Shown here: positions 17,328 through 26,428 of the stretch, in pieces
Position numbering within the stretch: position 1 is the first letter of the stretch
Layout of the letters: each line of letters begins with the position of its first letter
Source: Alteromonadaceae bacterium
GTDB lineage: Bacteria; Pseudomonadota; Gammaproteobacteria; Enterobacterales; Alteromonadaceae
Length of the DNA stretch: 64,000 nucleotides
Reading direction: 5' to 3'
NCBI GenBank assembly: GCA_013373625.1
Contig: JABXHM010000012.1
Location: 1-64,000 of the forward strand
The notes under the pieces: model-generated
Database searches by the model: none
Told to the model about the DNA's origin: nothing
What the model saw: the letters and a program-made list of their open reading frames with translations, nothing else
Program-made: the position numbers and the translations under genes

Positions 17328-19589
17328 TTAGAAGTTAACGCTGAATCCGGCGTATACGGAGCGACCCATGCCCGGTACAGCAATGCCATAGGGAATACCA
17401 TTTAGTGCCATTGTTACGCCCTGACCGGTGTAAGTGCCGCCGGTTGGATTAAAGTAAAACTGATCAAGTAAGTTCTCGACACCTATATCCACCCGAAACG
17501 CATCCCACTGATGGCCAACACGCACGTTAATCAGCCCGTATCCTGCGGTTTGGATTTCGTTTCGAATAACGGAAACATCGTCTTTTTTACTGGCTAACTG
17601 CCATTCAATTTCGCTTTGCCAACCCTGATATGCATGACTCAGGCGCAGGTTAGTTTGCAGTGGTATGATTTGATACAGCGCGCTTGAAGTCTCTGTGTTT
17701 TCGCTATGGGTGGCACTTAAGGATGCGGTAAGTTGCCAGTGTCCTGTTTTACCATGACTTAAATGCCAGTTGCCAGTGACATCCACGCCATAGAGACGGG
17801 CGGTCTGGTTCTCGTAGCGTAGTACATTAAACTGATTTTCCACCCACATATTATTGGCGGCAACGGCATCAATATAATCGTTGATATAAGTATAATAGGG
17901 CGAAATTACCAGCGAGTTGTCAGTCGTACTGTCCTGCCAGTTAATGCTGACAGAAATCGTATGGGCTTTTTCAGGTGACAGTGACACATTGCCCACATAA
18001 CCATTGCCATCGCCCACAAGGTTATTCATGCCTGCTGCCATCATCCAGTACGACCAGGTATATTTTTCATAAAGGTTAGGTGAGCGCACTTTATGGGCGT
18101 AGCCGAACTCAGTGCTGAGCTCGGCACTCGCGCGATAGCGCGCGACCATAGTCACATCCAGATTATGATCAGTACTGTGTCGGTCACTGTTATTGAACGC
18201 AGTGGCGTTCATTTGCTGCATGCCCGGTGCCATTTCACCGGTAGCATAGCCGCGTACCGGATCAGCGTCCATTGTCACGTTCTCATAACGCACGCCATAG
18301 AGCATCATCCAGTCACTCAACATGCTCTGCTCACGTTCAACATAGACCGCAGAGCGAGAGCGCTGACCATTATTAATGTTTTCAAATGTGCCGGGGCCCA
18401 TGCCGCCGCCTGAAGGAGGCCAGTAGTCATCCAAGCGGTAAATCTGAATGTCAGCGCCCACTCTCAGGACGTCGTTGGAGGCTATCTGATACTGGGTTTT
18501 TACGCTGAGCCCGGTATTGTCTGACTCACTGTACATCGGCATACCCGCGGCGCAAGTACCAGACGGGTCGCCCATAAACGATATAGGTGAGCAGCGCTGT
18601 CCCATTGCGGCATTAGTGCCGTACCAAAAACGTTTATCTGCGCCAAAGTCCATCATGTGGTCAACCTGCTCATGGTAGAGCCTTATCGACACAGTGCCCC
18701 AGTCGACATTATGTTGCCACAATGCGTTGAGATTGAGTTGTTCGTTGTTGAGTAAATCCATACGCTGGTTGGGGTAGAGTTGTTGCGGCATATTCTGGTA
18801 ATTAAGCTGCAAATCAAGCAGGTTATCTGCAAATTGATGAGCAACGCGTACGGTGTGGTTTTGGTTCTCAAAGGCAGACGAACCTACTTCATCGAGTGGC
18901 AGTTGATGGTTTGGTCTGCCGGTGGCTCGTTCTGACTTAAACGCTTTTGACGCACTGTAATTGTCTGCTTTACTCCAACTGCCGGTATAGCTGATAAACG
19001 TGTTGTCGGTAATATGCTGGACGTTCAGGTTGGTGCCTCTGGCCTGGTTATTGTGCCGATAGAATCCGCCAAACTCGCCACTCCACTGTGGTGCGCTGCC
19101 GGGGCTTAAAAATTCAGGGGCGCTTAACGATGCCTCAATCGTACCGCCAATACTATCGCCACCAACGCTGACTGGTGTAATGCCTGCAAAAACGATAATC
19201 TGGCCGACCTCAGTAGGGGCCAGGTACGACAAGGGGGGATTCATGTGGTTAGGACAGGATGCGATCAAATCCATACCGTTCACTTTAACCCGCAGACGAT
19301 CATCTGCGAGCCCATGAATAGCGGGCAATCCAGACAGTCCGCCGGTTGCATTAATATGCAGGCCGGCTAACCCGGTTAACAGGCTGGCGGTATCGCTGGT
19401 CGCGGCAGATTGTCGCTGAATGTCGTCTTTACTAAGCAATACCTTATGGCCAGACAAGGTTTGGCCAGCAGTACTGCCCTCAACATTTATGTGCTCAATG
19501 TTGTCATCGGCGAATAACGGACTGCTCAATGTCAGCAGTGCCAGTGTGAATCTGTTTAACATAAATAGTGCAGGAAATCGGTGTGTCAT
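17328..19589 (-). CDS. oprC: TonB-dependent copper receptor, OprC/NosA family
   Basis: 753 residues from the ATG at 19589, chosen because GGAGTAACA precedes it and a signal peptide follows (ending in SSPLFA); the frame extends 35 codons further up without a signal sequence. The plug contains DLIASCPNHMNPPLSYLAP, the OprC signature in which Cys112-xxx-Met116 is half of the copper site, and the barrel supplies His311-x-Met313 (DHMMD). LNYQNMPQQLYPNQRMD is another copper-receptor segment. The protein is rich in methionine (YWMMAAGMNN, MAPGMQQM). It ends with an aromatic beta-strand (SVYAGFSVNF) as expected for an outer-membrane barrel. It lies after two PepSY genes and before the RegBA pair, all on one strand. 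Confidence 0.92.
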   Translation of the reverse strand: MTHRFPALFMLNRFTLALLTLSSPLFADDNIEHINVEGSTAGQTLSGHKVLLSKDDIQRQSAATSDTASLLTGLAGLHINATGGLSGLPAIHGLADDRLRVKVNGMDLIASCPNHMNPPLSYLAPTEVGQIIVFAGITPVSVGGDSIGGTIEASLSAPEFLSPGSAPQWSGEFGGFYRHNNQARGTNLNVQHITDNTFISYTGSWSKADNYSASKAFKSERATGRPNHQLPLDEVGSSAFENQNHTVRVAHQFADNLLDLQLNYQNMPQQLYPNQRMDLLNNEQLNLNALWQHNVDWGTVSIRLYHEQVDHMMDFGADKRFWYGTNAAMGQRCSPISFMGDPSGTCAAGMPMYSESDNTGLSVKTQYQIASNDVLRVGADIQIYRLDDYWPPSGGGMGPGTFENINNGQRSRSAVYVEREQSMLSDWMMLYGVRYENVTMDADPVRGYATGEMAPGMQQMNATAFNNSDRHSTDHNLDVTMVARYRASAELSTEFGYAHKVRSPNLYEKYTWSYWMMAAGMNNLVGDGNGYVGNVSLSPEKAHTISVSINWQDSTTDNSLVISPYYTYINDYIDAVAANNMWVENQFNVLRYENQTARLYGVDVTGNWHLSHGKTGHWQLTASLSATHSENTETSSALYQIIPLQTNLRLSHAYQGWQSEIEWQLASKKDDVSVIRNEIQTAGYGLINVRVGHQWDAFRVDIGVENLLDQFYFNPTGGTYTGQGVTMALNGIPYGIAVPGMGRSVYAGFSVNF

Positions 19590-19718
19590 TGTTACTCCAG
19601 GCAGTTTTTCAGACCAATGCCAAGCCTTTGTTTTATTTTTAAGTACTTGACCGTTCGAATAATAATGAAAAGGAGTGGTTATGGCCTGCGACATATTGTC
19701 GCACTATCATCAAAGTGA

Positions 19719-20780
19719 TTATTGGTCTGAGCGGGAGGTTGGCAATGCAACAGGGATCGTTATTTCACTAAATTGCCGGGCAGGATGTTGACATGCGAGC
19801 CGGATACCATCGGCAATTGCCTGAGTAGACAGATGTGCTGTTTCGACAGGCGTTACCGGCATTGAGGCGTTTGTGACTATTTTGCACTTACCGCAGGTAC
19901 CAGCGCCCTGACACTCTGATGGCAGGCTGATATCGTTGGCGAGCAGGGCAAAATACAAGTTGTCACCTGCATGCTCAGACAAGCAAAGGGAATGGGTGTG
20001 ACTGTGTTTGTCTCGTATGGTCAACTGAGTATTGGTGTGTGGCTCAAACTCATTCAAGGGGCGTGCTACTGCATGAGTATGAAACAACAAATACGCGCCG
20101 CTAAGGCTTAACATACCTGTGAGCACGGCAAACACGATAATAATGCTGTTGTTAAAGCTACCAGTGCCCGCGTAATCCATAAAATGCAGGGTGAACATTA
20201 ACGCTCTGAAACGGCTATCGTCGTTAACAAAAGTGACAACATGGCCGGTCAGCGCGTCCAAATAGATACTGGTGTTCAATGCATCGTTAACATTAACCCG
20301 CCACAGTGGATTTTGCTGGTTGTTAAGATCATCGATAGGCGGGGTAATTAAAACTGGCGCAGACATAACGGTATTCGATGCAGTTTGCTTATCAGAGCGA
20401 TAGGCGCGTTGTGCAACAGAAGCTACCTGTTGGAGCCCAATTTGCCATGGCTGGCCGGTCTGAGCATCATAAACGCGGCGCTCAAGAGGAAAGTAGCGAT
20501 GCGCTGGTTGGTTATACCATAGCACGTAGTAAGGCTTACCAAGGCTCCAGATTAGTTCAGCTTTTAGCGGTGCAGGTGCGGCCAGTTGCCTGAGTGGGAG
20601 CAGTGAAACACTGCCAACATCACCCACGTGATGAACCGTTTGGCGAACCTGTCGGGCTGTATCGCCCTGGCCTTCGGTGACATTGAAATACAGACCGGTA
20701 CCCAGCCAGATAACCACCTGTATTGCTACGAGTAACGCCAACCATTTATGCCATACACTCAATACTACACGTTGCTTCAT
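19719..20780 (-). CDS. PepSY-family membrane protein fused to a 2Fe-2S ferredoxin domain
   Basis: 353 residues from the ATG at 20780, which overlaps the upstream PepSY stop (ATGA) and is preferred over an ATG 16 codons earlier. A membrane helix (WHKWLALLVAIQVVIWLGTGLYF) opens the protein, a periplasmic PepSY-like part follows, and further helices lie at about 205-235 after LHFMDY. The C-terminal 90 residues are a cytosolic ferredoxin with Cys290, Cys296, Cys299 and Cys330 (ECQGAGTCGKC spacing CX5CX2C). PepSY membrane proteins are often linked to ferric or cupric reduction; the fused iron-sulfur centre suggests electrons cross the membrane here. The following gene is a copper receptor, so metal reduction is a plausible role. 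Confidence 0.85.
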   Translation of the reverse strand: MKQRVVLSVWHKWLALLVAIQVVIWLGTGLYFNVTEGQGDTARQVRQTVHHVGDVGSVSLLPLRQLAAPAPLKAELIWSLGKPYYVLWYNQPAHRYFPLERRVYDAQTGQPWQIGLQQVASVAQRAYRSDKQTASNTVMSAPVLITPPIDDLNNQQNPLWRVNVNDALNTSIYLDALTGHVVTFVNDDSRFRALMFTLHFMDYAGTGSFNNSIIIVFAVLTGMLSLSGAYLLFHTHAVARPLNEFEPHTNTQLTIRDKHSHTHSLCLSEHAGDNLYFALLANDISLPSECQGAGTCGKCKIVTNASMPVTPVETAHLSTQAIADGIRLACQHPARQFSEITIPVALPTSRSDQ

Positions 20781-21493
20781 TGACTTGAGCGCCAATTGGA
20801 CCGCCATTTTGCCGAAAGTTGTAAACATAGCAGCGTTAAACCGCTAAATGTTGCCAGTAACCCCAGTATGCTTGCTATACGTAACAGCAGATTGGTAACA
20901 TTTTCTCCGTCATCATAGTCCATAATATGTAAGCGCCACAGCCAGTCGAATGCATACCAGTAGTGATGGCGACGCCGAATTACCTGGCCACTGTCCGGAT
21001 GGATGTAGAATGTCGACCGGGCTAAATCCGCAAAAGAAACTTTCCACAATGCGGTGGAACCTGATGTGGTTGACTGATTGGCTGCTTGTTGCTGTACATC
21101 AACTATTTCAGCCGTGCCGGTATACTGCTGGCGCGCTATTCTGACCGCCTGCTGCTGGCTAATCGGAGGCAGCAGAGTGCCTGTTGCGCCGTTAATCAAA
21201 TGCCAGCGTCCATTTGAAGCAGGTAGCTGAAACCGGTAGACCGTTTGATTTAATACCCGGGTAAGCGTGATATTGCTGGCGTCCGGGTAGTCGGTCATTA
21301 ACCCGGCAAACGAATAATTGACCTCTGCCAGAGGCAAACTAACAACTGGCTCGCGGCTTAACGATTCACCATGAATGAAGTGAATATTCATGCTCACCAT
21401 ATACAGGCCTGATAGTGCCCAGATGACACATTGCAATCCAATTATTCGCATTAACCATTTATGCGAAAGTCTGGCATTAGCCGCTGACAGCAC
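20777..21493 (-). CDS. PepSY-family membrane protein
   Basis: 238 residues if read from GTG at 21493, which has AAAGGAG 11 bases before; a TTG at 21544 would overlap the dld stop and lacks a ribosome site. An N-terminal helix (LMRIIGLQCVIWALSGLYMVSM), a periplasmic PepSY-like region with ISQQQAVRIARQQY and ADLARSTFYIHPDSGQVIRRR, and a C-terminal helix after LHIMDYDD are visible. The segments HKWLMRIIGLQCVIWALSG and LHIMDY recur in the next gene, so the two are paralogues and may form a heterodimer in the inner membrane. Stop and start overlap by four bases with the PepSY-ferredoxin gene. Confidence 0.8.
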   Translation of the reverse strand: MLSAANARLSHKWLMRIIGLQCVIWALSGLYMVSMNIHFIHGESLSREPVVSLPLAEVNYSFAGLMTDYPDASNITLTRVLNQTVYRFQLPASNGRWHLINGATGTLLPPISQQQAVRIARQQYTGTAEIVDVQQQAANQSTTSGSTALWKVSFADLARSTFYIHPDSGQVIRRRHHYWYAFDWLWRLHIMDYDDGENVTNLLLRIASILGLLATFSGLTLLCLQLSAKWRSNWRSSQ

Positions 21494-21534
21494 GTTACGG
21501 TTATCTCCTTTTAGCACTTGGCAAATTTCTTTTA

Positions 21535-23238
21535 TTAGCAGCAATGACAGTTGCGTTTATGCTTGTCCATTTTACCCACACCGGGGTTAAAGGTGTTGGT
21601 AGGATCAATGTCGCGATAAAACTGGGCCAGGCCCTCTTCGGCCTTATATAAGTGTCCGACATTGTGTTCAGCCGGGTATTTCGCGCCCCGGTTATCGAGC
21701 AGTGTCAGCATTTCTGCTTTTACGGCACTGGCATCGACACCTTTCTTGAGTACGTAATCCTGGTGAAAAACATGGCAAAAAAAGTGACCGTAGTACAGCG
21801 TTTTATCGATTTTATCTAACAATGATTGAGGAAGTTTTTCGACCCAGTGAGTGTCGTTGCGACGCAGCGCAATATCCAGCGCGAGTATGTCACCAGTGGT
21901 TTTTTCATTTAATAACTGGTAACGGACAGCCGCCCCCGCCGCAGCAAAGCGATGTAAAAAAGCACTGCTTGATTCTTCATCGGTACATTCAAAAAAGTCA
22001 CCTACGGCGGCATTGTCAGTAAAAAACGCCGGTAAAAAAGCCTGTGCCTCGGCGATGCCTTCATCGCTCATTTTCAGTACAAGGTGATGTTCATACCGGT
22101 GGCGATAATCCAGCATACGTTGAGGTAAATGTTGTGGCAGCAAGCTGGCGATGCCTTGCATGACGCGATCGGTTAAAAATTTCGGCAGCACCGGCCATTT
22201 ATTGAGTATGGCATCAATGCGGCCCTTGATAGCGAACATTCTGGGCAACCGGTTAGTACCCAGATGTTTTACACTGAGAAACGTATCTTTGCCGTACTGC
22301 CGGGTGATATCAAAGATATCGCGATGAATGTATTCGCCCACCTCTGGCAGGTTGTTGAACTCACTGAGTATACGGCGTCGCAATTGGGTCAGTGTGTCGG
22401 GGTTATTGGTGCCGATATAAAAGGTTTTTTCCTTTTTTGCCACGGCAAAGGTATCCAGGCGTACGGCAAATACTGCCAGCTTTCCGGCGCAACCGCTGGC
22501 CTCATAAAGCCGCGTTGTATCGGCATTGAAACGGCTTGGCGTCGGCGCATCCACATCCCGCAGCCGGTCGATATAGTCGGCTGCGCTCGCTTGCTTGTCG
22601 GTAACACAGTTGCTCTGATCAAAGTTGCCAATTTGCAAGTTAGTCAGTATCTCCTCGGGCGACTCCCCCAGATCAATACCAAGGTGATTGACGAGTTCTA
22701 ACTTTCCTTCGGCAGTAACCCGCGCGAACAACGCGAGTTCGGTATACGCAGGGCCGCGTTTAACCAGTGCTCCACCTGAATTATTGGCGACGCCACCCAC
22801 GATAGATGCGCCCAGGCACGAGGAACCGATGACCGAATGCGGGGCACGCGAAAGTGGTTTAAGCGTTGTTTCTAATTTATGTAATGTGGTACCGGGAAAA
22901 CTCACGACTTGCTTGCCATGATCAAGTACATAGAGCTTATCCATTGCCAACGTATTGATGACCACTACATCGCGGTCGTAGTTGTTACCACTCGGGGTAG
23001 AGCCCTCGGTTAGCCCTGTTTTGGCGGCCTGCATAATCACAATGCAGTTATTGTCTATACAGATCTTCAGTACCTGCCAAAGTGCTAATAATGTATCGGG
23101 GAACAACACGGCTAACGCACTGCCTTGTCCTGAACGCCAACCTGAGCGATAGTGCTCAGTGCGACGGTCGCCTGTGGCTACCTGATCCTCAGCTAGCACA
23201 GTTAAAAACTGCGCAATGGTAGGGTGGTGATGACTCAT
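21535..23238 (-). CDS. dld: Quinone-dependent D-lactate dehydrogenase
   Basis: 567 residues from the ATG at 23238, preceded by AAGGAGTTAATA. An FAD-binding PCMH domain covers the first 220 residues (TGLTEGSTPSGN and HSVIGSSCLGASIVGGVANNSGGAL patches are E. coli Dld signatures), followed by the Dld membrane-binding domain; the C-terminus carries the family's YPAEHNVGHLYKA and PTNTFNPGVGK. The enzyme oxidises D-lactate at the inner membrane and passes electrons to quinone. It heads the same-strand series leading through two PepSY genes to the copper receptor and RegBA, which is an unusual context for dld. Confidence 0.94.
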   Translation of the reverse strand: MSHHHPTIAQFLTVLAEDQVATGDRRTEHYRSGWRSGQGSALAVLFPDTLLALWQVLKICIDNNCIVIMQAAKTGLTEGSTPSGNNYDRDVVVINTLAMDKLYVLDHGKQVVSFPGTTLHKLETTLKPLSRAPHSVIGSSCLGASIVGGVANNSGGALVKRGPAYTELALFARVTAEGKLELVNHLGIDLGESPEEILTNLQIGNFDQSNCVTDKQASAADYIDRLRDVDAPTPSRFNADTTRLYEASGCAGKLAVFAVRLDTFAVAKKEKTFYIGTNNPDTLTQLRRRILSEFNNLPEVGEYIHRDIFDITRQYGKDTFLSVKHLGTNRLPRMFAIKGRIDAILNKWPVLPKFLTDRVMQGIASLLPQHLPQRMLDYRHRYEHHLVLKMSDEGIAEAQAFLPAFFTDNAAVGDFFECTDEESSSAFLHRFAAAGAAVRYQLLNEKTTGDILALDIALRRNDTHWVEKLPQSLLDKIDKTLYYGHFFCHVFHQDYVLKKGVDASAVKAEMLTLLDNRGAKYPAEHNVGHLYKAEEGLAQFYRDIDPTNTFNPGVGKMDKHKRNCHCC

Positions 23239-23487
23239 TATTAACTCCTTTGACCGCCACTGGCGAAACACGAAAACGTGTTGTAAGCAATACAACGATT
23301 AGCTTATGGATGACTGCGTTGCTCAACAATACCAAACAGGGTGTTTACAGCGTCTTGGGTGCTAGCAATTTTGTTACGCAGCATGCAATGAATTGCCTGA
23401 GTTATCAATACTCTGACGGCCAGATATTTTATCACTTTCGTAGGCGGGAGAAACGGGCAATGGTAAGCGGGCAGGAAAAAAAGTAAA

Positions 23488-23508
23488 GCTGACTGCCTGA
23501 TAGACAGC
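23488..23508 (-). terminator. Possible terminator after the PEP-CTERM gene
   Basis: On the minus strand a seven-pair stem with one mismatch (GCTGTCT with AGTCAGC) is followed by TTTACTTTTTTT, 18 bases beyond the stop of the PEP-CTERM gene and upstream of dld. Confidence 0.45.
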
Positions 23509-23525
23509 CAACTTTGAGGGGGGAA

Positions 23526-24203
23526 CTAGGACTTTTTGCAGCGAAACCGGCGTATAAGCGCGAATGACATTACTGCAAATACAGCCATTAAAGGAGGCTC
23601 TGGCACCTCAACATTCACATCGGCAATATCGAATTCAAACAGGCGTGCTTCAAGTGAACCAAACGAGTAGCCTGCGCCAAAACCCGAGGCCTGAATAACG
23701 CCTTGCGAAGTATTTAAAGTGGGTGACGTCCAGGCGAAACCGGGTGATGAAAATGCACTTTGCACATCAGTAAGCAAGGCATCATAGGTACCATCTTCCA
23801 CATCAGCATACACTGTACTACCGTTTGACAAGTAAGCAGTGTCTGTGTATCCGGTCAAAAATGAAGCAATATTACTGCTCATACGCACTGATACCGACGG
23901 ATCTGTCATATTAACACCGTTAATTAATCCGCTGATATTCTCGGCATCCGTACCACCACCCATGGCCAGTATATAGAACTTATTATCTCCGGTTGCCACG
24001 TTAAACGAGAGGGAAGACAATTCGTCGATTTGTTCTGTCCAGGTGACATCGTTTTGATATAACAAGTGATGGATATTAGAATCTGTACCGGTAAATACCG
24101 CAAAATCATTATCCGCTACAATTTCAATAGTGAAAGGTGCGGCGATTGCAGTACTTGTGAGCACCGAGGCACTCAAGATTAACGATCTTAATAGCTGCTT
24201 CAT
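23526..24203 (-). CDS. PEP-CTERM sorting-domain exported protein
   Basis: 225 residues. A signal peptide (MKQLLRSLILSASVLTSTAIAA) leads into a beta-rich, low-lysine body with alternating hydrophobic strands and no family I recognise. The C-terminus has the PEP-CTERM sorting tripartite signal: VPEPP, a hydrophobic helix (LMAVFAVMSFALI) and a basic tail (RRFRCKKS). Such proteins are processed by exosortase and shown at the surface or in extracellular polymer. No exosortase gene is in the window, so it must be elsewhere if the signal is active. Codon use does not stand out from neighbours. Confidence 0.82.
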   Translation of the reverse strand: MKQLLRSLILSASVLTSTAIAAPFTIEIVADNDFAVFTGTDSNIHHLLYQNDVTWTEQIDELSSLSFNVATGDNKFYILAMGGGTDAENISGLINGVNMTDPSVSVRMSSNIASFLTGYTDTAYLSNGSTVYADVEDGTYDALLTDVQSAFSSPGFAWTSPTLNTSQGVIQASGFGAGYSFGSLEARLFEFDIADVNVEVPEPPLMAVFAVMSFALIRRFRCKKS

Positions 24204-24727
24204 TATTAACCCTACTACTCATAAATGGTGTCAGTGGAACTGATTGTATATAAGCAGATTTCAGGCCAATAATTTTACACTTCAATTACAAATTTAACCT
24301 GTTGTTTTTCATTGTTTTTTATTTTGACCTGTGAAAGTTTGAATTTGATGCGTAAAAATATCTGACAGTCAACGGGGGCCAATCATGACAGCGTTTTCAG
24401 TCTTATCCTCGTTAAGTTGTTGATTTATATTTTTTGATTATTCGTGAGTGTGATGGGTTAAGTTTATTGATCAATTTTGCGACGAATTCTGCGCCGGGGT
24501 TATGTGCTTAGGCACTACCCATCTACAATTCTTAAAGAGCTATATATAAACAGAGACTGTTAGGTTTTTGTTATGGGTGTTTCGGTAGGACACTATCTGG
24601 CTTTATCCATGGTGGGGCGGTCATCATCGTTCAACGGTATGTTGGCTGTAATATTATTTTGTGCTGAGCGGTCATTTAGGTAACATACTGTCAATGATAA
24701 CCCCAAAACTATGCAGATTAATAAAAA
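24204..24727. other. Long AT-rich intergenic region
   Basis: About 520 bases between the divergent PEP-CTERM and 24728 genes. It must contain both promoters. I see no open frame with a ribosome site, no strong hairpin and no repeat that I can support. Confidence 0.5.
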
Positions 24728-25297
24728 GTGAATAACAACGCAGCAGTCGTGCTATTACAAATGGATCCACAAGAAATAAAACACGCAAAAGTGATTTCGG
24801 GTGTGTCTCCCACGGTATTGAGAAGAGTGTTCGGTTTTTGGGTGATATTCGTTGCAGCTATATGTGGATTAGTAAGTGTAGCACCCAACCTTTCGCCGTC
24901 TTTTGTGATGATGACCTGTGTTATATTGTTAGTGTTTACCTTTCTTATTTTCTATCAGAGTCGCATCGCTGAGGGCTGGCCCTCGATTATCTACTACCAA
25001 AACCGCATAGGTGTTGTTCAGGAACCCGTAAAGCGTCAATTTTTAATGGTCAATAAACACTTTGTTGAGGGTGCATCACCGCATGTGCTTAAACCTAACA
25101 AAAATGCTGTTGCAATTGCGCTTGATGACTCCACTCTAACCGAGCATGACAAGACGTTGTTACAACAAGCCATATGGCCTGACGACAAGCGATTGATAGC
25201 ACTGAGTTATTTTAAAAAGCGTGAAGATATTTGTGTAGCGATCCGTCAAATTATTGAGACCAAGCGAACAGGTGGCCAGGTAAATTCTGCTGGGTAA
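24728..25297 (+). CDS. Unknown membrane protein with two helices
   Basis: 189 residues, no family recognised. Two hydrophobic helices lie at about 35-55 and 58-78 (VFGFWVIFVAAICGLVSV and FVMMTCVILLVFTFLIFY) separated by a very short loop, and the remaining hundred residues are probably cytosolic. The layout recalls small bacterial PH-like membrane proteins (bPH domain) with a two-helix hairpin, but sequence support is too thin to say so. The start is uncertain: the frame opens with GTG at 24728, and an ATG twelve codons in (24761) is the alternative; neither has a clear ribosome site. Confidence 0.6.
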   Translation: MNNNAAVVLLQMDPQEIKHAKVISGVSPTVLRRVFGFWVIFVAAICGLVSVAPNLSPSFVMMTCVILLVFTFLIFYQSRIAEGWPSIIYYQNRIGVVQEPVKRQFLMVNKHFVEGASPHVLKPNKNAVAIALDDSTLTEHDKTLLQQAIWPDDKRLIALSYFKKREDICVAIRQIIETKRTGGQVNSAG

Positions 25298-25427
25298 AAT
25301 CTTCAATTTATATGGAAAACACTACACCTTAGAATTTAACCCCTTAAAAAATTAATTTAAAAACAATGTGTTAGATTTGGCCTGAAAGTCGCATAAGTAT
25401 CTTTGAATTCTCAATCGGAGATACATT

Positions 25428-25997
25428 ATGAAACGTTCAATACTTTCTCTAGTCGTTGTTGGTGCTCTTACTGCGTCAGCGTCTGGTCCGGTTCTGGCGG
25501 ACTCAAAATGGGAAGAGACAGCCAAGGATGCCTGGATTGATGGCAAGGCCGAATCGACTCTGTTGTTCAATACCCATCTGAATTCCTTTGATATCAATAC
25601 CGATGTCCAGGATGGCGTCATTATTCTCACTGGTAAAGTCGACAATACGATAGACAAGAAGCTTGCTGAAGAGCTGGTTGTTGGCATCGATGGTGTCGAG
25701 AGAGTGGATAATCAACTCACAGTTGTTAGCAGTTCCGATGATGACGAGCCAATGATTGATGAGGAAACCTCTGCAAAATTAACCGATGCGAAAATCGCTA
25801 CCGTGGTGAAGTCTCGTTATTTAATGGATTCAGACATTTCGGGGCTGGATATTGATGTTGATGTGAATAACAGCAACGTCGTGCTGAAAGGTACTGTTGA
25901 GAGCGAATCTGAGCGGGCATTGGCCGTGGAGATTGCCAAAAACACTGCTGAAGTGGAATCAGTTGACGATCAGTTAACCGTCACTGATACCGAATAA
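25428..25997 (+). CDS. Exported BON-domain protein, OsmY-like
   Basis: 189 residues with a signal peptide (VVGALTASASGPVLA) and two BON domains, about 40-100 and 112-185. Each shows the family pattern of a short helix, DINTDVQDGVIILTGKVDN and DIDVDVNNSNVVLKGTVES strands, then a helix and VERVDNQLTVV or VESVDDQLTV. BON proteins such as OsmY and DolP bind phospholipids and protect the envelope under osmotic or other stress. CGGAGATACATT precedes the ATG. The mlaA/RND genes for lipid handling follow immediately after a hairpin, which fits an envelope role. Confidence 0.9.
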   Translation: MKRSILSLVVVGALTASASGPVLADSKWEETAKDAWIDGKAESTLLFNTHLNSFDINTDVQDGVIILTGKVDNTIDKKLAEELVVGIDGVERVDNQLTVVSSSDDDEPMIDEETSAKLTDAKIATVVKSRYLMDSDISGLDIDVDVNNSNVVLKGTVESESERALAVEIAKNTAEVESVDDQLTVTDTE

Positions 25998-26004
25998 GCT
26001 TGAG

Positions 26005-26040
26005 GACTGCGACTTCTTACCAGAAGTCGCAGTCGTTTTT
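26005..26040 (+). terminator. Hairpin with T-run between the BON gene and the following operon
   Basis: A perfect 13-base stem (GACTGCGACTTCT with AGAAGTCGCAGTC) with loop TACC is followed by GTTTTT. The next gene starts only 26 bases beyond, leaving no room for a full promoter, so read-through or a promoter within the BON gene must feed the mlaA operon. Confidence 0.85.
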
Positions 26041-26065
26041 CTAAACTACTTCAATGGTGATACCA

Positions 26066-26428
26066 ATGCAAAAATATACTAAATGGATATTAGGCACCTT
26101 ATTGGTATGCAGCGGTGTGTTGGCTACCAGTCATACTGAATCGGTGACTCGCTGGACGGGCAACGATTCAACGACAAAAGTGCATCAAACAGCTAACCCC
26201 GTTATTAGCGCTGTCATCACGGACCTTGAAAACGAAGTGAAATCGACACACTTTGATTCCAAACGAACCATACACAGATTGCGTTTCAAGCGTATAGTGT
26301 ATTACCTCAGCGAAGCGCGCAGCTTTGATGAAAAAAACTGGGAATATAATCGGGACGAAGCCTTAACCCGTGCCTCGAATATTCTACGCCACCATCAAGT
26401 AAAAACCGGACAAGGTTATGAATTATAA
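26066..26428 (+). CDS. Small exported protein of unknown function ahead of mlaA
   Basis: 120 residues from the ATG at 26066; an ATG four codons earlier (26054) is equally open but lacks any ribosome site. A signal peptide (WILGTLLVCSGVLATS) is followed by a helical, charged body (LRFKRIVYYLSEARSFDEKNWEYNRDEALTRA). No family recognised. Its 3' end overlaps the mlaA start by 11 bases, so it is the first gene of the operon mlaA-RND-membrane protein. Confidence 0.65.
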   Translation: MQKYTKWILGTLLVCSGVLATSHTESVTRWTGNDSTTKVHQTANPVISAVITDLENEVKSTHFDSKRTIHRLRFKRIVYYLSEARSFDEKNWEYNRDEALTRASNILRHHQVKTGQGYEL

